64,000 nt of DNA from Aspergillus flavus. Lineage: Eukaryota; Ascomycota; Eurotiomycetes; Eurotiales; Aspergillaceae. Within the stretch, counting starts at the first letter, position 1. Every line of letters starts with the position of its first letter. Where the stretch lies: assembly GCF_009017415.1 (NCBI RefSeq), contig NC_092407.1, positions 3,906,001 through 3,970,000 of the forward strand. The letters are read 5' to 3'. The notes beneath the pieces were generated by a model. The model was not told the DNA's origin, did not search any database, and was given only the letters and a program-made list of their open reading frames with translations. Below, piece after piece: positions 1-14,600 of the stretch. The position numbers and the translations under genes were made by a program.

Positions 1-1617
1 CCAGCGTATAAGTCGACCACGATATTGATGGCTGCGACGAGGATCTCTGCAGCGATGAGGACGATGACTGTGCATTTATATTAGTAAATGTAGTTGGAAG
101 GATCGCAGGGTAGTGGAAGGTGATAACATACCAATCCATTCTAGATACTCACCGTGTCGGTGAGTCAGTTGGTCTTTGAGAACGGCCAGGAGATCTGCAA
201 TTACGTCTAGTCGTTCATTCAGGAGGCTGACTCGTTGGTCCATTTCGAGGTAGCTCCGCACGGCTTGGTAGACAGGCTCTAACTGTGGTTCTGCCCACAT
301 TAGTTCTGGGCTGTCTAGAACCGAACCCTGGAGATGGATATTGATTCGTAGAATGAATAATTCTCCGACTTGCATGTTGATTTGTCGCCGCGTGAGATTG
401 ACACTTCCTGTCTGTGCGATCTGGGCAGGCAATGGTGCAGTATTCGAGATCGTTTCTGAGACGAGATCCTCGAAAAGAGAGGTCTTCACTGATTGAGCAA
501 GAGCATGTGAGATGGCCAGTTTGATCATGTGGTTTCGGGGTTCGCGCAGAGAGATGAAGTCGTTGTATATCCGCGCCTGGTACTCACGCGCATAGTAGAA
601 ATTAAAGTTTTCGACCTGTGTATCTTCGGGACTCAAGATGGACGTTGCGAATTTAGAGACATCGGACAGGAACCGGGATTCTTGTGCGGGCGACATGCCC
701 CATATAACGACCGTGCCATAATCAAAGAGGAATACCTCCGGGGTGTGGATTGTGGTGTCGAAGTCTGGAGTTTCAGATTGGGTTTCCGCTATAGCATTCT
801 CTGATTGGTGAGCTTGAGAGTCTCGAAGGTCGATGAGGTCCTCTCTCCGGGATTTAGTATTATCTTCGATTTCGACCACGCTGTCGGAGAATCTGCGCTC
901 GGTGGATGGCCTCTGGAACGTTTCCCTCATACCCACATTATTCATGCCAACATTGTTTTCTGAAGTACTTCTTTGCTTTTCTTCGTATTGGTAGTCGAAA
1001 GGCGAGTAGACACACTCATCGTAGAGTTTCGGATTTGCTCCACGGGTTTTGGACCTTGATTTGAGAAACCTGACCGCTCCATCTAGTCGATATGAATTGG
1101 CCGTACAGTATGCAGTCACACGGGGTAGTCGTTCTCTGTCCGACTTGCCCAGTCTTGCAGCATGGCTTCGAGCAGTGGGTTCCTTAATCCGTGCGATTTG
1201 CGAGTAGACGTCTGATGGGAATTCGCCTTCAGCAGCCTCCTCGGTGATCGGATCAGGGAGAAGTTTCAATTTCTGAGCTTTCTTTGTCGTTCTTTGTGGG
1301 CCGACTTTGGGTGCCGCAGGCATTGAGGGGGCTGCACTATAGGGCGCTCCATGGCTATTCCGGCGACGAAGCTTGCTGTTCAATGCGGACAGGCCAGTCG
1401 GTCGTTGCGGGGTTTCCTGGGAACTCGGAAATGAGGAAGGACCGGAATATAGGGTCTTCACCGGAGCGTTTGTAGAGGTGGTATCGTGATATGTGCTGAC
1501 TGTAGTGAGAGGGTTGAAGGTGACTGTCCGCCGGTTTGCTCGCGGTGACGTATTAGATGTTGCGGGTTGTTGTTGGTGCTGGGGGAGCAGGGGAGTTGTT
1601 TCTGCGGTAGAAGCCAT
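1..1617 (-). CDS. RMD1/DUF155-family membrane protein (3' end outside window)
   Basis: Exon 1 runs 1617-132 and exon 2 from 67 to the window edge, with a 64-bp intron (donor GTATGT, branch CTAAT, acceptor CACAG). The first ~130 residues are low-complexity and rich in Ser, Pro and Gln. After them comes a KLKLLP-type segment and, from about residue 290, the DUF155 core (VFLFDYGTVVIWG, later NFYYAREYQARIYNDFISL). Splicing joins EYLEWI to a very hydrophobic stretch (VIVLIAAEILVAAINIVV), the expected C-terminal membrane anchor. Family knowledge: yeast Rmd1/Rmd8 and human RMND1 share this domain; RMND1 is mitochondrial and supports mitochondrial translation. Which paralogue this is cannot be told. 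A tandem NNVGM-NNVGM duplication is visible near residue 224. The last few codons are missing. Confidence 0.88.
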
Positions 1618-2401
1618 GTTGGACGTAGTGGGTGAAGATAATTATTAGAAGCCTGCCACTGATGGGCAGGTGGACGTTTAATAATGATAGAAATCACTCC
1701 GGAAGATCTTTCCGTCGAAATGGAGGTGAAGAATGGATTGACCAAGCTCCAAGCTTTCGCACGTGCGCGCACCAGAGGCTAACCTGCTATAGAACAAACT
1801 GCATCCACTTCGACTTTTGCCAACGGTCTAGGCTACTTAGATGTTGGGCACAGATATCTTTGTATACACTTCCTTTGATTTTCCTTTCTTTCCTTTTCTT
1901 TTTTTTTGTGTTGGTTTCCCTTCCAAGTGAAACATAAGCAAGCTGGACTGAGTATAAGACATTTACTAAAAAGAAAACATAAATAGTAGGAAAACAAAGA
2001 ATAGATAGAATCTGCAAGCGCCTTGTACCCAATACTTAGACGCCTAGACAACGACACTTAATAACTATCTACCGTGGAACATTACATTCTATACATGGAA
2101 TTCGAAATTTTTTGAAGTCAAGTACAGCTGCATGAATCGTAGTCTGCTTGCTGTGCATCCTTCAACCTGTAACCTGCTCTGGGGGCAAGGCCTGCCTGGA
2201 CCCTGCACACTGCGGAGGATATAAGACCAACCCCCCGACACCGGTGTGTTGTGATATATGAGAGAAATGAAAGGCAATGATTGCCATTACTGAGATGGTT
2301 CTCGAGAGGGGTCCTATGGACGACCGGTTCAATTCGCTCTTGATTTTGGTTGGAAAAAATGCTAGCCACCGTTGGGACGCTCAATGTAAAGATAAGACCT
2401 T
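1618..2401. other. Intergenic: RMD1-like promoter and UTP16 3' flank
   Basis: This 0.78-kb stretch lies upstream of the RMD1-like start and downstream of the UTP16 stop, both on the minus strand. It has a T-rich run near 1880-1912 and scattered short open frames without splice support or recognisable protein sequence. I see no RNA gene or repeat. Confidence 0.6.
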
Positions 2402-3538
2402 TTACTTGCGTACAAATCCAGAGGAACCGCCGGCTGTCCTTCTCAGACCATTGACATGTCCAGTACTGCGACTCCGATCGAGCCAAGTCTGTTTGCTAAT
2501 CCGGCCGGATTTCGAGGCCTTGGGGGGTAGAGCCGATTTGGCTTTCTTCTGTGGAATGTCACCCAATACTCGAATCGTCACATCGCCCATTTTCACATCC
2601 TTGGGGCGCTTCTCGGACTTTTCGAGGAATCTCAACTTGGTCGGCTTCTTGTGGGCTATGTTTATTCCTTCTGCGGGTGGAGTAGGCGGTCGTGTAACAG
2701 GAGCTGCATTCAAAATATCGTCTGGAAGAAGTGCTGGGAGAGCCGATCGCCGTGCATCTTGTGTATTAGAGCCCTGGAGTGTCACCGTGCTTTCGGATAG
2801 CAGATCATCAACGGGCTTATCTTTCTTTTTCGAAACTTTCGCTTGTGATTTACGCAGCTCATCCAATTGCCTTCTCTTCTCGCGCTTCAACTCTTCTTCC
2901 CTGTAGGACATTAGTAAGATCAGCTATATCAGGGAAATAGCAAGGCCAATTACTGACAATTGTTTGGCCTGTTCCATTTTCTTAGCCTGCGCTTTAACCT
3001 TGGATAACTGCGCCGAGTTATCAACCGCTTCCGGAGCTTCATCATCATCACTACTGTCATCGCCGCTGTCCTCCTTTGCCTGTTGCGTCTCTGCTGTTTC
3101 CTCTATCTGCGTATCTAACGGTACTTCAGGTTCTTCGCTGTCGAATCTGAAGTGCTTCTTCGGAGCAGGTGCCGATTTCTCTTCCTCTTGCTTGGAATCC
3201 GTTTCCTGGGTATCTTCTGAAGGCTCTTCTGGAGTCCCGCTCTCGCCTTCTGCGGCTTCAAGACTGGCTCGCTTTCTCCGTTTATTGCGCTGAGTTTCCA
3301 TCTTCCCGGAGCCGGCTGGCCCGGATTTGCGCTTCCCATTCACCTCCTGCTGTCCATTGATCTCAGGTTCCTCTTCGGGAACAATATCGGAAATCTTCCG
3401 CCGCCGTGTTGTGACCATCTTTGATGTGCTAGCGATTGCGTTGTCGGACGAGGTAGTGGTAAAGTTCTTCGATTGTGCCTTGTCGGTATCCTGTCGAGTA
3501 AATAGACCCTTTGCCGCAGTGACAATGTGGGAAAACAT
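2402..3538 (-). CDS. utp16: U3 snoRNA-associated protein Utp16/Bud21
   Basis: Two exons, 3538-2958 and 2900-2402, are joined across a 57-bp intron (donor GTCAGT, branch TACTAAT, acceptor CTACAG), giving 359 residues. The junction reads QAKQL/EEELKRE. The N-terminal two thirds is charged and disordered, with Lys/Arg clusters and an acidic stretch (DDSSDDDEAPE). A Lys/Arg/Glu helical segment follows. The C-terminal block (FLEKSEKRPKDV, VRVL-like, WLDRSRSTGHVNG, SGFVRK) matches the U3-snoRNA-associated family. Family role: component of the small-subunit processome for 18S rRNA maturation in the nucleolus. Midasin, another ribosome-assembly factor, lies 5 kb away. The identification rests on the C-terminal motif and composition, since the family is weakly conserved elsewhere. 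Confidence 0.85.
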
Positions 3539-3941
3539 AGAGGATCCAGAATGATCCGAATCAAAAAATTAGCTATCAAGCATATATGGAGAAATGTTAT
3601 TGCGCCCAAACTCGGCGCTTTTTTTCAGGAAATTCGATCTCCACGGGGCCACTTTTTTCCGAAGGCGGAAAGTGCTATGTGGGGCTACTGAAGTACCTAG
3701 CCATTCTGCATTTGTACTACTACTTCGTATTTTAGTAGTCAGTAGCTGCCAGCTTCAAGATGGTATACAGGAAAAACGTCAAATGGAATATGGTATCTCA
3801 TATGCAATTCACGTAAATGGTATCATTCATACCCATGGCCCAAGTTGTAAAGGAACGTAACGCCGGACCGAACACCTGCTGTATATACTTTTCAAACCCG
3901 CTAATTTATAAAACCAGAAAGAACAGCTAATGCAAGCATCT
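3539..3941. other. Intergenic: UTP16 promoter and CTK3 3' flank
   Basis: About 0.4 kb between the UTP16 start and the CTK3 stop, both on the minus strand. No credible ORF, RNA gene or repeat is visible. It contains short T- and A-rich runs only. Confidence 0.6.
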
Positions 3942-4710
3942 TCACTTAGCACCAACCATCTGTCTGCGTTCTATAAACTCCTCATTCGCGGCCAGGAAGT
4001 CATCTTCGCCAATATCGCTGGTCTCATCCCAAAATTTCCCGTGCTCATCACCATCGTCGCCGCTGACTGTCCACATACTCTCTCGTAAACGCTTGTTCCG
4101 CTCACGGTCTTCTTCGATTCTCTGTTCAATCTGTCTCTTGTCCACGCGGACGCTCCCCCTAGAGCCCCGTGGAGTGCCGGCCTTTGCTTCTACCCCTTCA
4201 TCAGCCTCCAGATCAAGATGTGCTGGATGTGTTTCACGGTCTTTCAGACCGGCAATGATCTCCGCTACCGTTTCCGCAGAAAGTATTTCCTTGTTCTGTA
4301 ACCCGCTCAGAACCCGACGAACATGCTTCACATTCGCTGCTCCAGTGCCATCCGGTGGTGCAACGGCATCCACTACGCGTAAGATATCCCTTTGAATCAT
4401 GCGGACGTATGGTGCATGATCTTCCTTCGTAGCCATTTCGCAGAATTGTTCGATGAAATACATGATATTAGCTCGGTTGTTCATATTATTCTAGAGGCAC
4501 CATGGAAGTCAGTAAAGGAAGCCTGATAGATGGTGGATTCATTATACGTACCCTTTCAAGCTGTTCCAGTATGCATGAGTGAAGATCCTCGTCCATATCG
4601 CGATATTTGAGCGCATAATGGGCAGCTTTCTGGGAGGATGTAATTGATGCATTCAGATGTTGTAGCTGCGCGGTAAAGCGCATGCGAACTTCAAACGGAT
4701 CTACCATCAT
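3942..4710 (-). CDS. ctk3: CTD kinase subunit gamma Ctk3
   Basis: Exon 1 is 4710-4552 and exon 2 is 4490-3942, with a 61-bp intron (donor GTACGT, acceptor CTCTAG), giving 235 residues. The N-terminal ~130 residues form a CID-like helical domain (DPFEVRMRFT, SQKAAHYALKYRD, then across the junction LEQLER/NNMNNRANIMYFIE). Such domains read or mimic readers of the RNA polymerase II tail. The C-terminal part has a charged helix (RQIEQRIEEDRERNKRLRE) followed by a WxVSGDD acidic segment. Family role: Ctk3 stabilises the Ctk1 kinase and its cyclin Ctk2, which phosphorylate Ser2 of the polymerase II tail. Two adjacent ATGs (4710 and 4707) could start translation; the second matches the usual MVDPF start better. 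Confidence 0.93.
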
Positions 4711-5363
4711 GGTTGCAGATTCACAGCTCAGCTAAGGGGCTAGAGAGTTTATAACACTTGACTTGAATTGAGGGTTGTGTACTTGTTCAGGTTGTCGCAA
4801 ACAAGTCGGGGAATTATCATGGGTGGGGTGTGCCGATTGGTCGGTGAAGGGGCGGTCAGATGAATTGTGCTGGCAGAATATGTGGGGTTAGCCAGCTACT
4901 TAGTATGTACTAGGCACTAAGTACTGAAAGCATGTCTATTTGCTAGTATTCATGCTGTTAGGGGTAGCGTTGCTTACTTGATAGGGAGGTTACTATTTCA
5001 TGTAACTAGCTGGGGTTAGGTGAGGCGGAAACACAAGGTCCTATCTCATCAGGAAAGACAGATGGGAACTGTATTGTATTCACATAGTACATGGAGCTCT
5101 ATATATATATAACAGGAAGGGCCGCTGACTGCCAGTCAGGCCACTAAAAACTGGGAACGAAAGATCAAAACCAACATAACGCCATTGAGTACCTACCAAG
5201 GAAACCAGCCCTATTCCTTACCAAATTCTATTTGATATCAAACCAAGTCAACGTGATTCGCGTCATGGGTCTAAACATAGGCACCGCCGGACGTGCCAAT
5301 CGTAGGGCATGCTATACCGGACTCAAGGATGTTCCGGTATAGTGCTATTTTCTGTACAAGAAA
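4711..5363. other. Intergenic: CTK3 promoter and ClC 3' flank
   Basis: 0.65 kb between two minus-strand genes. It holds an imperfectly extended 8-bp inverted repeat at 4897-4923 and a short TA run near 5100-5111. No ORF with coding character is seen. Confidence 0.6.
4897..4923. repeat. Short inverted repeat upstream of CTK3
   Basis: TACTTAGT and ACTAAGTA form perfect 8-bp arms around an 11-nt loop, about 190 bp upstream of the CTK3 start. It could be a protein site or chance; nothing else distinguishes it. Confidence 0.45.
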
Positions 5364-8309
<2,946 letters not shown>

Positions 8310-8608
8310 AGTGGACACACAAAGCTATGTGCAAGTGTCAATGTCCACTTTGCAGAAAGCCATGTCTTTTGTTGACGATCCCGCAGTTCTATACCGGTCT
8401 CGACTTACGACAACTGGCCCTAACCTCAGAGGTGTGGCTTAAGCTCCGCTCCGCGTCCTAGATTAAGGCGGTGAGAACACTAAATGTGGGGCTGCGCCAC
8501 ATTTAGCGGCAGAAAACGGCTTGGAAAAAAAAGTTACTGTTATCGGCATCGATAATTTCCTTCTCTCTCTAACTCATTATAAGAGTTCCTCTGGAGGTAG
8601 GGTTGAGC
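8310..8608. promoter_or_regulatory. Shared divergent promoter of ClC and MDN1
   Basis: The two start codons lie 299 bp apart on opposite strands, so both 5' leaders and promoters must fit here. A pyrimidine run (TTCCTTCTCTCTCTAAC) sits at 8560-8575, close upstream of the MDN1 ATG. A perfect palindrome occupies 8480-8506. Control of either gene is inference. Confidence 0.6.
8480..8506. repeat. Perfect 10-bp inverted repeat in divergent promoter
   Basis: CTAAATGTGG and CCACATTTAG are exact reverse complements separated by seven bases (GGCTGCG). They sit about 100 bp upstream of the MDN1 ATG and 170 bp upstream of the ClC ATG. The layout suits a dimeric DNA-binding protein or a hairpin in a leader RNA, but no known fungal site was matched. 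Confidence 0.6.
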
Positions 8609-11600
8609 ATGGAGACCAGACCTGCCTATGAGAGGGCTCTTGAAGAGTCCCAGCTCTTTGAGCAACTTCCGAATGAGGTAGCGGAACTCATTCGCACATC
8701 TTCCGGGACTCAGTACCTCAATGCGCTCGCGGTTGGTGCATTGCGATCAAAATGTACAGAAGGCTTTTTCTGCCTGTATGAGCCGATTTTTGTGGATCTG
8801 GCAGCAAGATGGCTTGCTTCAGACTTTCATAACAACCAAGTCGACATTATCTCCGCTTTTTCACGAATCCTACCGTTTGCGCCATTTCTTGCTTCGTTCG
8901 CAAGCCAATATGCTAGTTCTCGGGCTGGACCTCTATCCGCTTTGGCTGCAACTGACGAGGCAATGCTTCTGCAATTAGACGATACTACTCTTCGCACCCT
9001 ATTATTGTCGGTCTTCAGACTTCTCTCATATGACTTAGAGACTTTCTCGAGTACCATATCGCCGTCACGCCTTCAATCCCTCTTTCAACATTCAGACCAC
9101 TCTATACGGTATCTTGCGATTCGATGCTTTGCCTTGTATATGCACGCAGCGGATGCTGCCACCGAGAAAATGGTTCAGACGTATATTGGAACTGACGTTG
9201 TTGAAGGTGAATGGGAGGGGATCGTGATCGACTATCGCTGCCTTGGTTTGTGGGAAGAGCGTCGGTGGGGTACTCTGGAGAAACAGGCACGGATTGCACG
9301 GTCAGATCGGTTGATTGAGGACAGTCTATCACAAGTCGAGAAGCTCCGGGAATACTTCACCCCCCGGACCGCTGAAGTCTGCGGTGTTCTTATTCCCCGA
9401 CTAAATGAGATGTCAACACCTGCATCTTCAATTGTGAAAGCGCCCACCGCTGTGAGAAATCTTCGTAGGATCGCGACGGCTTTGACTACCTCGAATCCTC
9501 TGCTGTTGGTTGGTTTGCCGAATTCTGGCAAGACTTCTTTGGTCAATGACGTTGCCGCAACCATGGGCCAGTCTGAATCTATGGTCACCTTACATTTAAA
9601 TGAGCAGACGGATGCTAAGAGTCTTCTTGGGATGTACTCAACGTCCCCTGCCACTGGCTCATTTGCATGGCAACCAGGTGTTTTAACTAAAGCAGCAAGG
9701 GAAGGCCGATGGATTCTAATCGAGGATTTGGACCGTGCACCTTCTGAAGTTATTGGTCTTATCTTGCCCATCATCGAGAAAGGAGAGTTGACTATAGCAA
9801 GTAGAAAAGAGCGGATAAAGTGCGCCGAGGGGTTCAAGATCATTGCAACCATGAAGTCATCATATAATATCGCAGGTGAAGAAGTTGCTCCAAGCACAAC
9901 AATTCTGGGAAGTAGATTGTGGCAGAGGGTACACATCGAACCCCTTTCAATCGACGAAATCCAAGAGGTCATTACGCAAAAATTTCCAATCCTCGAGTCG
10001 CGGGTTCCGACTATCATGAATGTTTATCAAAGGCTTTGCTCTTCCTTCCACGGAAGCCTCGCGATCAAGGGCTCTCAAGGCCGGACCCCAGGTCTTCGTG
10101 ACCTTATCAAACTCTGTAGCCGGATGCATAGGCGACTGCAGCGTCTGGGAGCTAAGACTGGTTATGAAGCTATGCCGGAAGGAGCTGAGGATGAAATTTT
10201 CTTGGATGTTGTGGACATATTCCTCAGCTACATCCCAGAAAGATCATTGGCAGAGTCGCTTGCTCTAGTTGCCGCAGAAGCGCTTCAGATATCACCACAG
10301 CGAGCACAGTTCTGCCTCAGCGAACGAGTTCCCGCATATTCCGATCAAGGTAATAACCTAGTGCTTGGCAGAGAAGTCTGTCGAAAGATTAAGGTACCCA
10401 GCGGGTCAGTTTCTAGGTCATCAACGCGTTTTGCTTCAACTAGAGCTGCGTTAAAGCTTATGGAACAGGCTGCAGCTGCCATACAAATGGCGGAGCCTAT
10501 GCTCCTTGTCGGAGAGACGGGTATTGGAAAGACAACAGTGATTCAGCAGCTTGCTACCCTAATGCGTCAGAAGCTCACGGTGGTGAATTTGTCGCAACAG
10601 AGTGAAAGTAGTGATTTACTAGGTGGTTTCAAGCCTGTTAATATCCGTACAATGGCAGTACCTATGCTTGACGAATTCAATGCTGTGTTTGAGTTGACGT
10701 TCTCAGCAAAGAAGAACCAGAAATTTCTGTCGTCCGTTGCAAAAAGCGTCGCTGCAGGAAACTGGGCACGGCTGGTACATCTTTGGCATGAAGCTGTTCG
10801 GTTAGCCGATGGCGTCTTTAAATCCAGTAACGGACCCTCCCAAGAAGGCGAGGAGCAACCCACGAAGAAAAGGAAGCTGGACTCGCCCAAGTACCAGCAT
10901 TTGCGGCAGAGATGGGAAAGGTTCGCAGGACAATTGAATGACTTCGAGGCTCAGGTGGCTCAGGGCGATGCCAAATTTGCCTTCGCTTTTGTACAGGGAA
11001 AGATTGTTAGGGCGTTACGAAATGGCGAATGGGTCCTCCTTGATGAGATTAACCTGGCCTCACCGGACACTCTTGAGAACATCGCTAGTCTTCTGCATCA
11101 TGGTACCGAAGGCTCACCATCCGTCCTGCTTTCCGAGGCTGGCGATGTTGAAAGGGTATTTGGGCATCCGGACTTTCGCATATTTGGCGCTATGAACCCT
11201 GCTACAGATGCAGGAAAAAAGGATCTCCCTCCCGGCCTTCGCTCTCGGTTTACTGAACTTTATGTACACTCCCCAGATAGTGACCGGGACGATCTACTTG
11301 CTCTGATCCAGAAATATCTTGGTGATTTGACCTTGGGTGACATGAGAATCGCGCCAGATCTTGCGCAACTTTATCTAGAAACGAAGAAACTCAGCAACGA
11401 AAACAAGCTTACAGATGGGGCTGGACAACGTCCACACTTTAGTATAAGAACTCTTGTTCGTGCCCTTATCTATGTCATTGACCATGCGCATGTCTATGGC
11501 CTACGCCGAGCAGTTTTCGAAGGATTCTCCATGAGCTTCCTGACGGTTTTGAGCCAAGAGTCCGAGAGACTGCTGTTGCCGCTCCTTGAGAGACACCTCT

Positions 11601-14600
11601 TCAGTAATGCAAAGAACGCTAGAGCACTTCTCGGCCAGACCCCTAAACCTCCCACCGATGGCTATGACTATGTCCAGTTCAAGCATTACTGGATGCGACG
11701 TGGGCACCTGGTTCCAGAGGAGCAACCACATTACATCATAACGCCTTTTATAGAGAAAAACCTCAAGAACCTCGTCAGAGCAAGTTCAACACGTCGTTTC
11801 CCTATATTGCTGCAGGGTCCCACTTCTGCTGGAAAGACGAGCATGATTGAATACCTAGCCAAGGTTTCTGGAAACAAATTTGTTCGTATCAACAATCACG
11901 AGCACACAGACCTTCAAGAATACCTAGGCTCCTATGTGTCCAGCGATGACGGCACTCTTCGCTATCAGGAAGGTGTTCTCGTGGAGGCACTCAGAAATGG
12001 ATATTGGATTGTACTCGATGAACTCAACTTGGCACCGTCGGACGTCCTTGAAGCATTGAATCGACTTCTAGATGATAATCGCGAACTCTTCATACCAGAG
12101 ACCCAGGAAGTCGTCCACCCACATCCAAATTTCATGCTGTTTGCGACACAAAATCCAGCTGGTCTTTATGGTGGTCGTAAAGTTCTGTCCCGGGCTTTCC
12201 GGAATCGTTTTCTTGAGCTGCACTTTGATGATATTCCAGAGAGTGAGTTGGAATTCATCCTCAAGGAACGCTCACAGATTGCACCTTCATTCTGTGCTAG
12301 GATAGTGTCTGTCTACCGGAAGCTATCTCTACTGCGTCAAGCCAACAGACTCTTTGAGCAGAAAAACAGTTTTGCTACTCTACGTGATCTCTTCAGATGG
12401 GCTCTCCGACGAGCAGATGATCGCGAGCAGTTAGCAATAAACGGTTTTATGTTGCTTGCAGAGCGAGTCAGGAACCCACAGGAAAGGGCTGCTGTGAAGG
12501 GTGTAATCGAAGAGGTCATGAGAGTTCGTATAGATGAAGATGTAGTGTACAGTGCTTCCGAGTTGGAGAAGCGTGCGCCTCACCTCCCCGCCGGGGTAGT
12601 CTGGACAAAAGCAATGAGGAGATTGTTCATCTTGGTGTCCGTTGCACTCGAGAACAATGAACCAGTTCTACTGGTGGGAGAAACCGGCTGTGGAAAGACA
12701 CAGCTTTGTCAAGCAGTCGCAGAAGCCTATAAAAGACAGCTACTCATTGTAAACGCCCATGTGAATCTTGAAACAGGTGATCTCATTGGTGCTCAACGGC
12801 CAGTGAGGAACAGGGGAGCTATTGAACATCAGTTATTGAGTGACCTTCAAGCAGTTCTTAATGAAACTGAACCGTCGCGACCATTGGAAGAAATGAGGCA
12901 GGTGTTCGGTACACTTACTGCTGACCAATTACAAGCCTGCGATTCAGAACTTGTCCAGAGGATCCAAACGAACATTGCTCGTTTGAATGCTCTCTTCGAA
13001 TGGTCAGATGGGAGCCTGATAACCGCCATGAAGACTGGACAATACTTCCTTCTGGACGAAATCTCCCTTGCCGACGACTCAGTATTGGAAAGACTTAACA
13101 GTGTTTTAGAGCCTCATAGGTCCATTCTGCTTGCCGAGAAGGGTCCAATCAACTCCATGGTAGTTGCTGACGCTGGATTCCAATTTCTGTCTACAATGAA
13201 TCCTGGTGGTGATTATGGGAAACGCGAACTCTCAGCTGCTCTTCGTAATCGAATGACTGAAATATGGGCCCCTCAACTCTCTGAAGATGAGGATATTCTT
13301 CCTATCCTCCAGAGAAAGCTTGAGCTGAATTCGGAGCATATTACCAAAGCAATGCTAGAGTTTGCCAAGTGGTTCAAGTGTACCTTCCAAAACTCCTCCA
13401 CTACATCTCTCTCCCTTCGTGATCTTCTCGCCTGGGTTGAGTTTGTCAACAAGTGCCGAACTGCGGATCCTCTATTCGCAGTAGTGCAGGGTGCTGCTAT
13501 GGTGTTTATAGACACTTTGGGTGCGAACCCAGCAGCAATGCTTGCGACAGCGCTCCATGATCTCCAGGGAAATCGTCGACTGTGTCTTGATAAGCTCCAT
13601 GAACTTTTTGATGTCGATGCTTCATCTATTTACCTGCAAAAGTCGACAATTGAGATCGAAAACGGTGCTCTACGCGTAGGACCATTTGCCCTTGAAATTA
13701 ACGGCAGCACAGAGCCAGATCCTCAATTCATCCTGGATGCACCCACCACGATAGCTAACTCAGTCAGAATTGCTCGTGGCTTACAACTCTCCAAACCTAT
13801 CCTGCTTGAAGGAAGCCCCGGTGTCGGCAAAACTACACTCGTGACTGCCCTTGCCAAGGCACTCGGAAAGCCTCTGACACGTATCAACCTTTCGGAACAG
13901 ACAGACCTCACAGACCTCTTTGGCTCCGACGTCCCTGTTGAAGGAGGTGATGTCGGCCAATTCACTTGGCGAGATGCTCCTTTCTTGCAAGCAATGCAAC
14001 GCGGTGATTGGGTTCTGTTAGATGAGATGAACTTGGCATCCCAATCCGTTCTTGAGGGTTTGAATGCGTGTTTGGATCATCGTCAAACGGTTTATATTGC
14101 TGAACTAGATCAATCATTCAAGAGACACCCGGACTTTGTCCTCTTTGCCGCACAAAACCCACATCACCAAGGTGGTGGCAGAAAAGGCCTTCCTGCCTCA
14201 TTCGTTAACAGATTTACAGTCGTTTATGCTGACAGCTTTACCGACACCGATCTGAAAAGAATATGTGCAAAGCTCTTCCCTGGAAGCCCATCTTGGCAGA
14301 CAAACAGGCTAGTTGACTTCGTGTCGTTGTTGAACAAAGCCATTACCCATGAACGCCGATTAGGGGCTGTAGGTGGTCCATGGGAAGTTAACTTGCGAGA
14401 CATTCAAAGATGGCTTCAGCTGGCAGACCGTGGGACCCTACAGGTGTCCGCCAATAGCTTCCTTGATGTGATTATATCTCAGAGATTCCGCTCTCAGGAT
14501 GATCGAGATTTGGTCACTCGCCTGTATAAGCAAGTCTTCAGCGAAGTCCCCGCGCCCAACAAGAGCTATTACCATAACCTTACGCCAGAATACATGCAAG

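Noticed and set aside
8603..8608. MDN1 start two codons upstream of the ATG
   Set aside because: The upstream in-frame codon is TTG; the first ATG is at 8609 and follows a normal leader.
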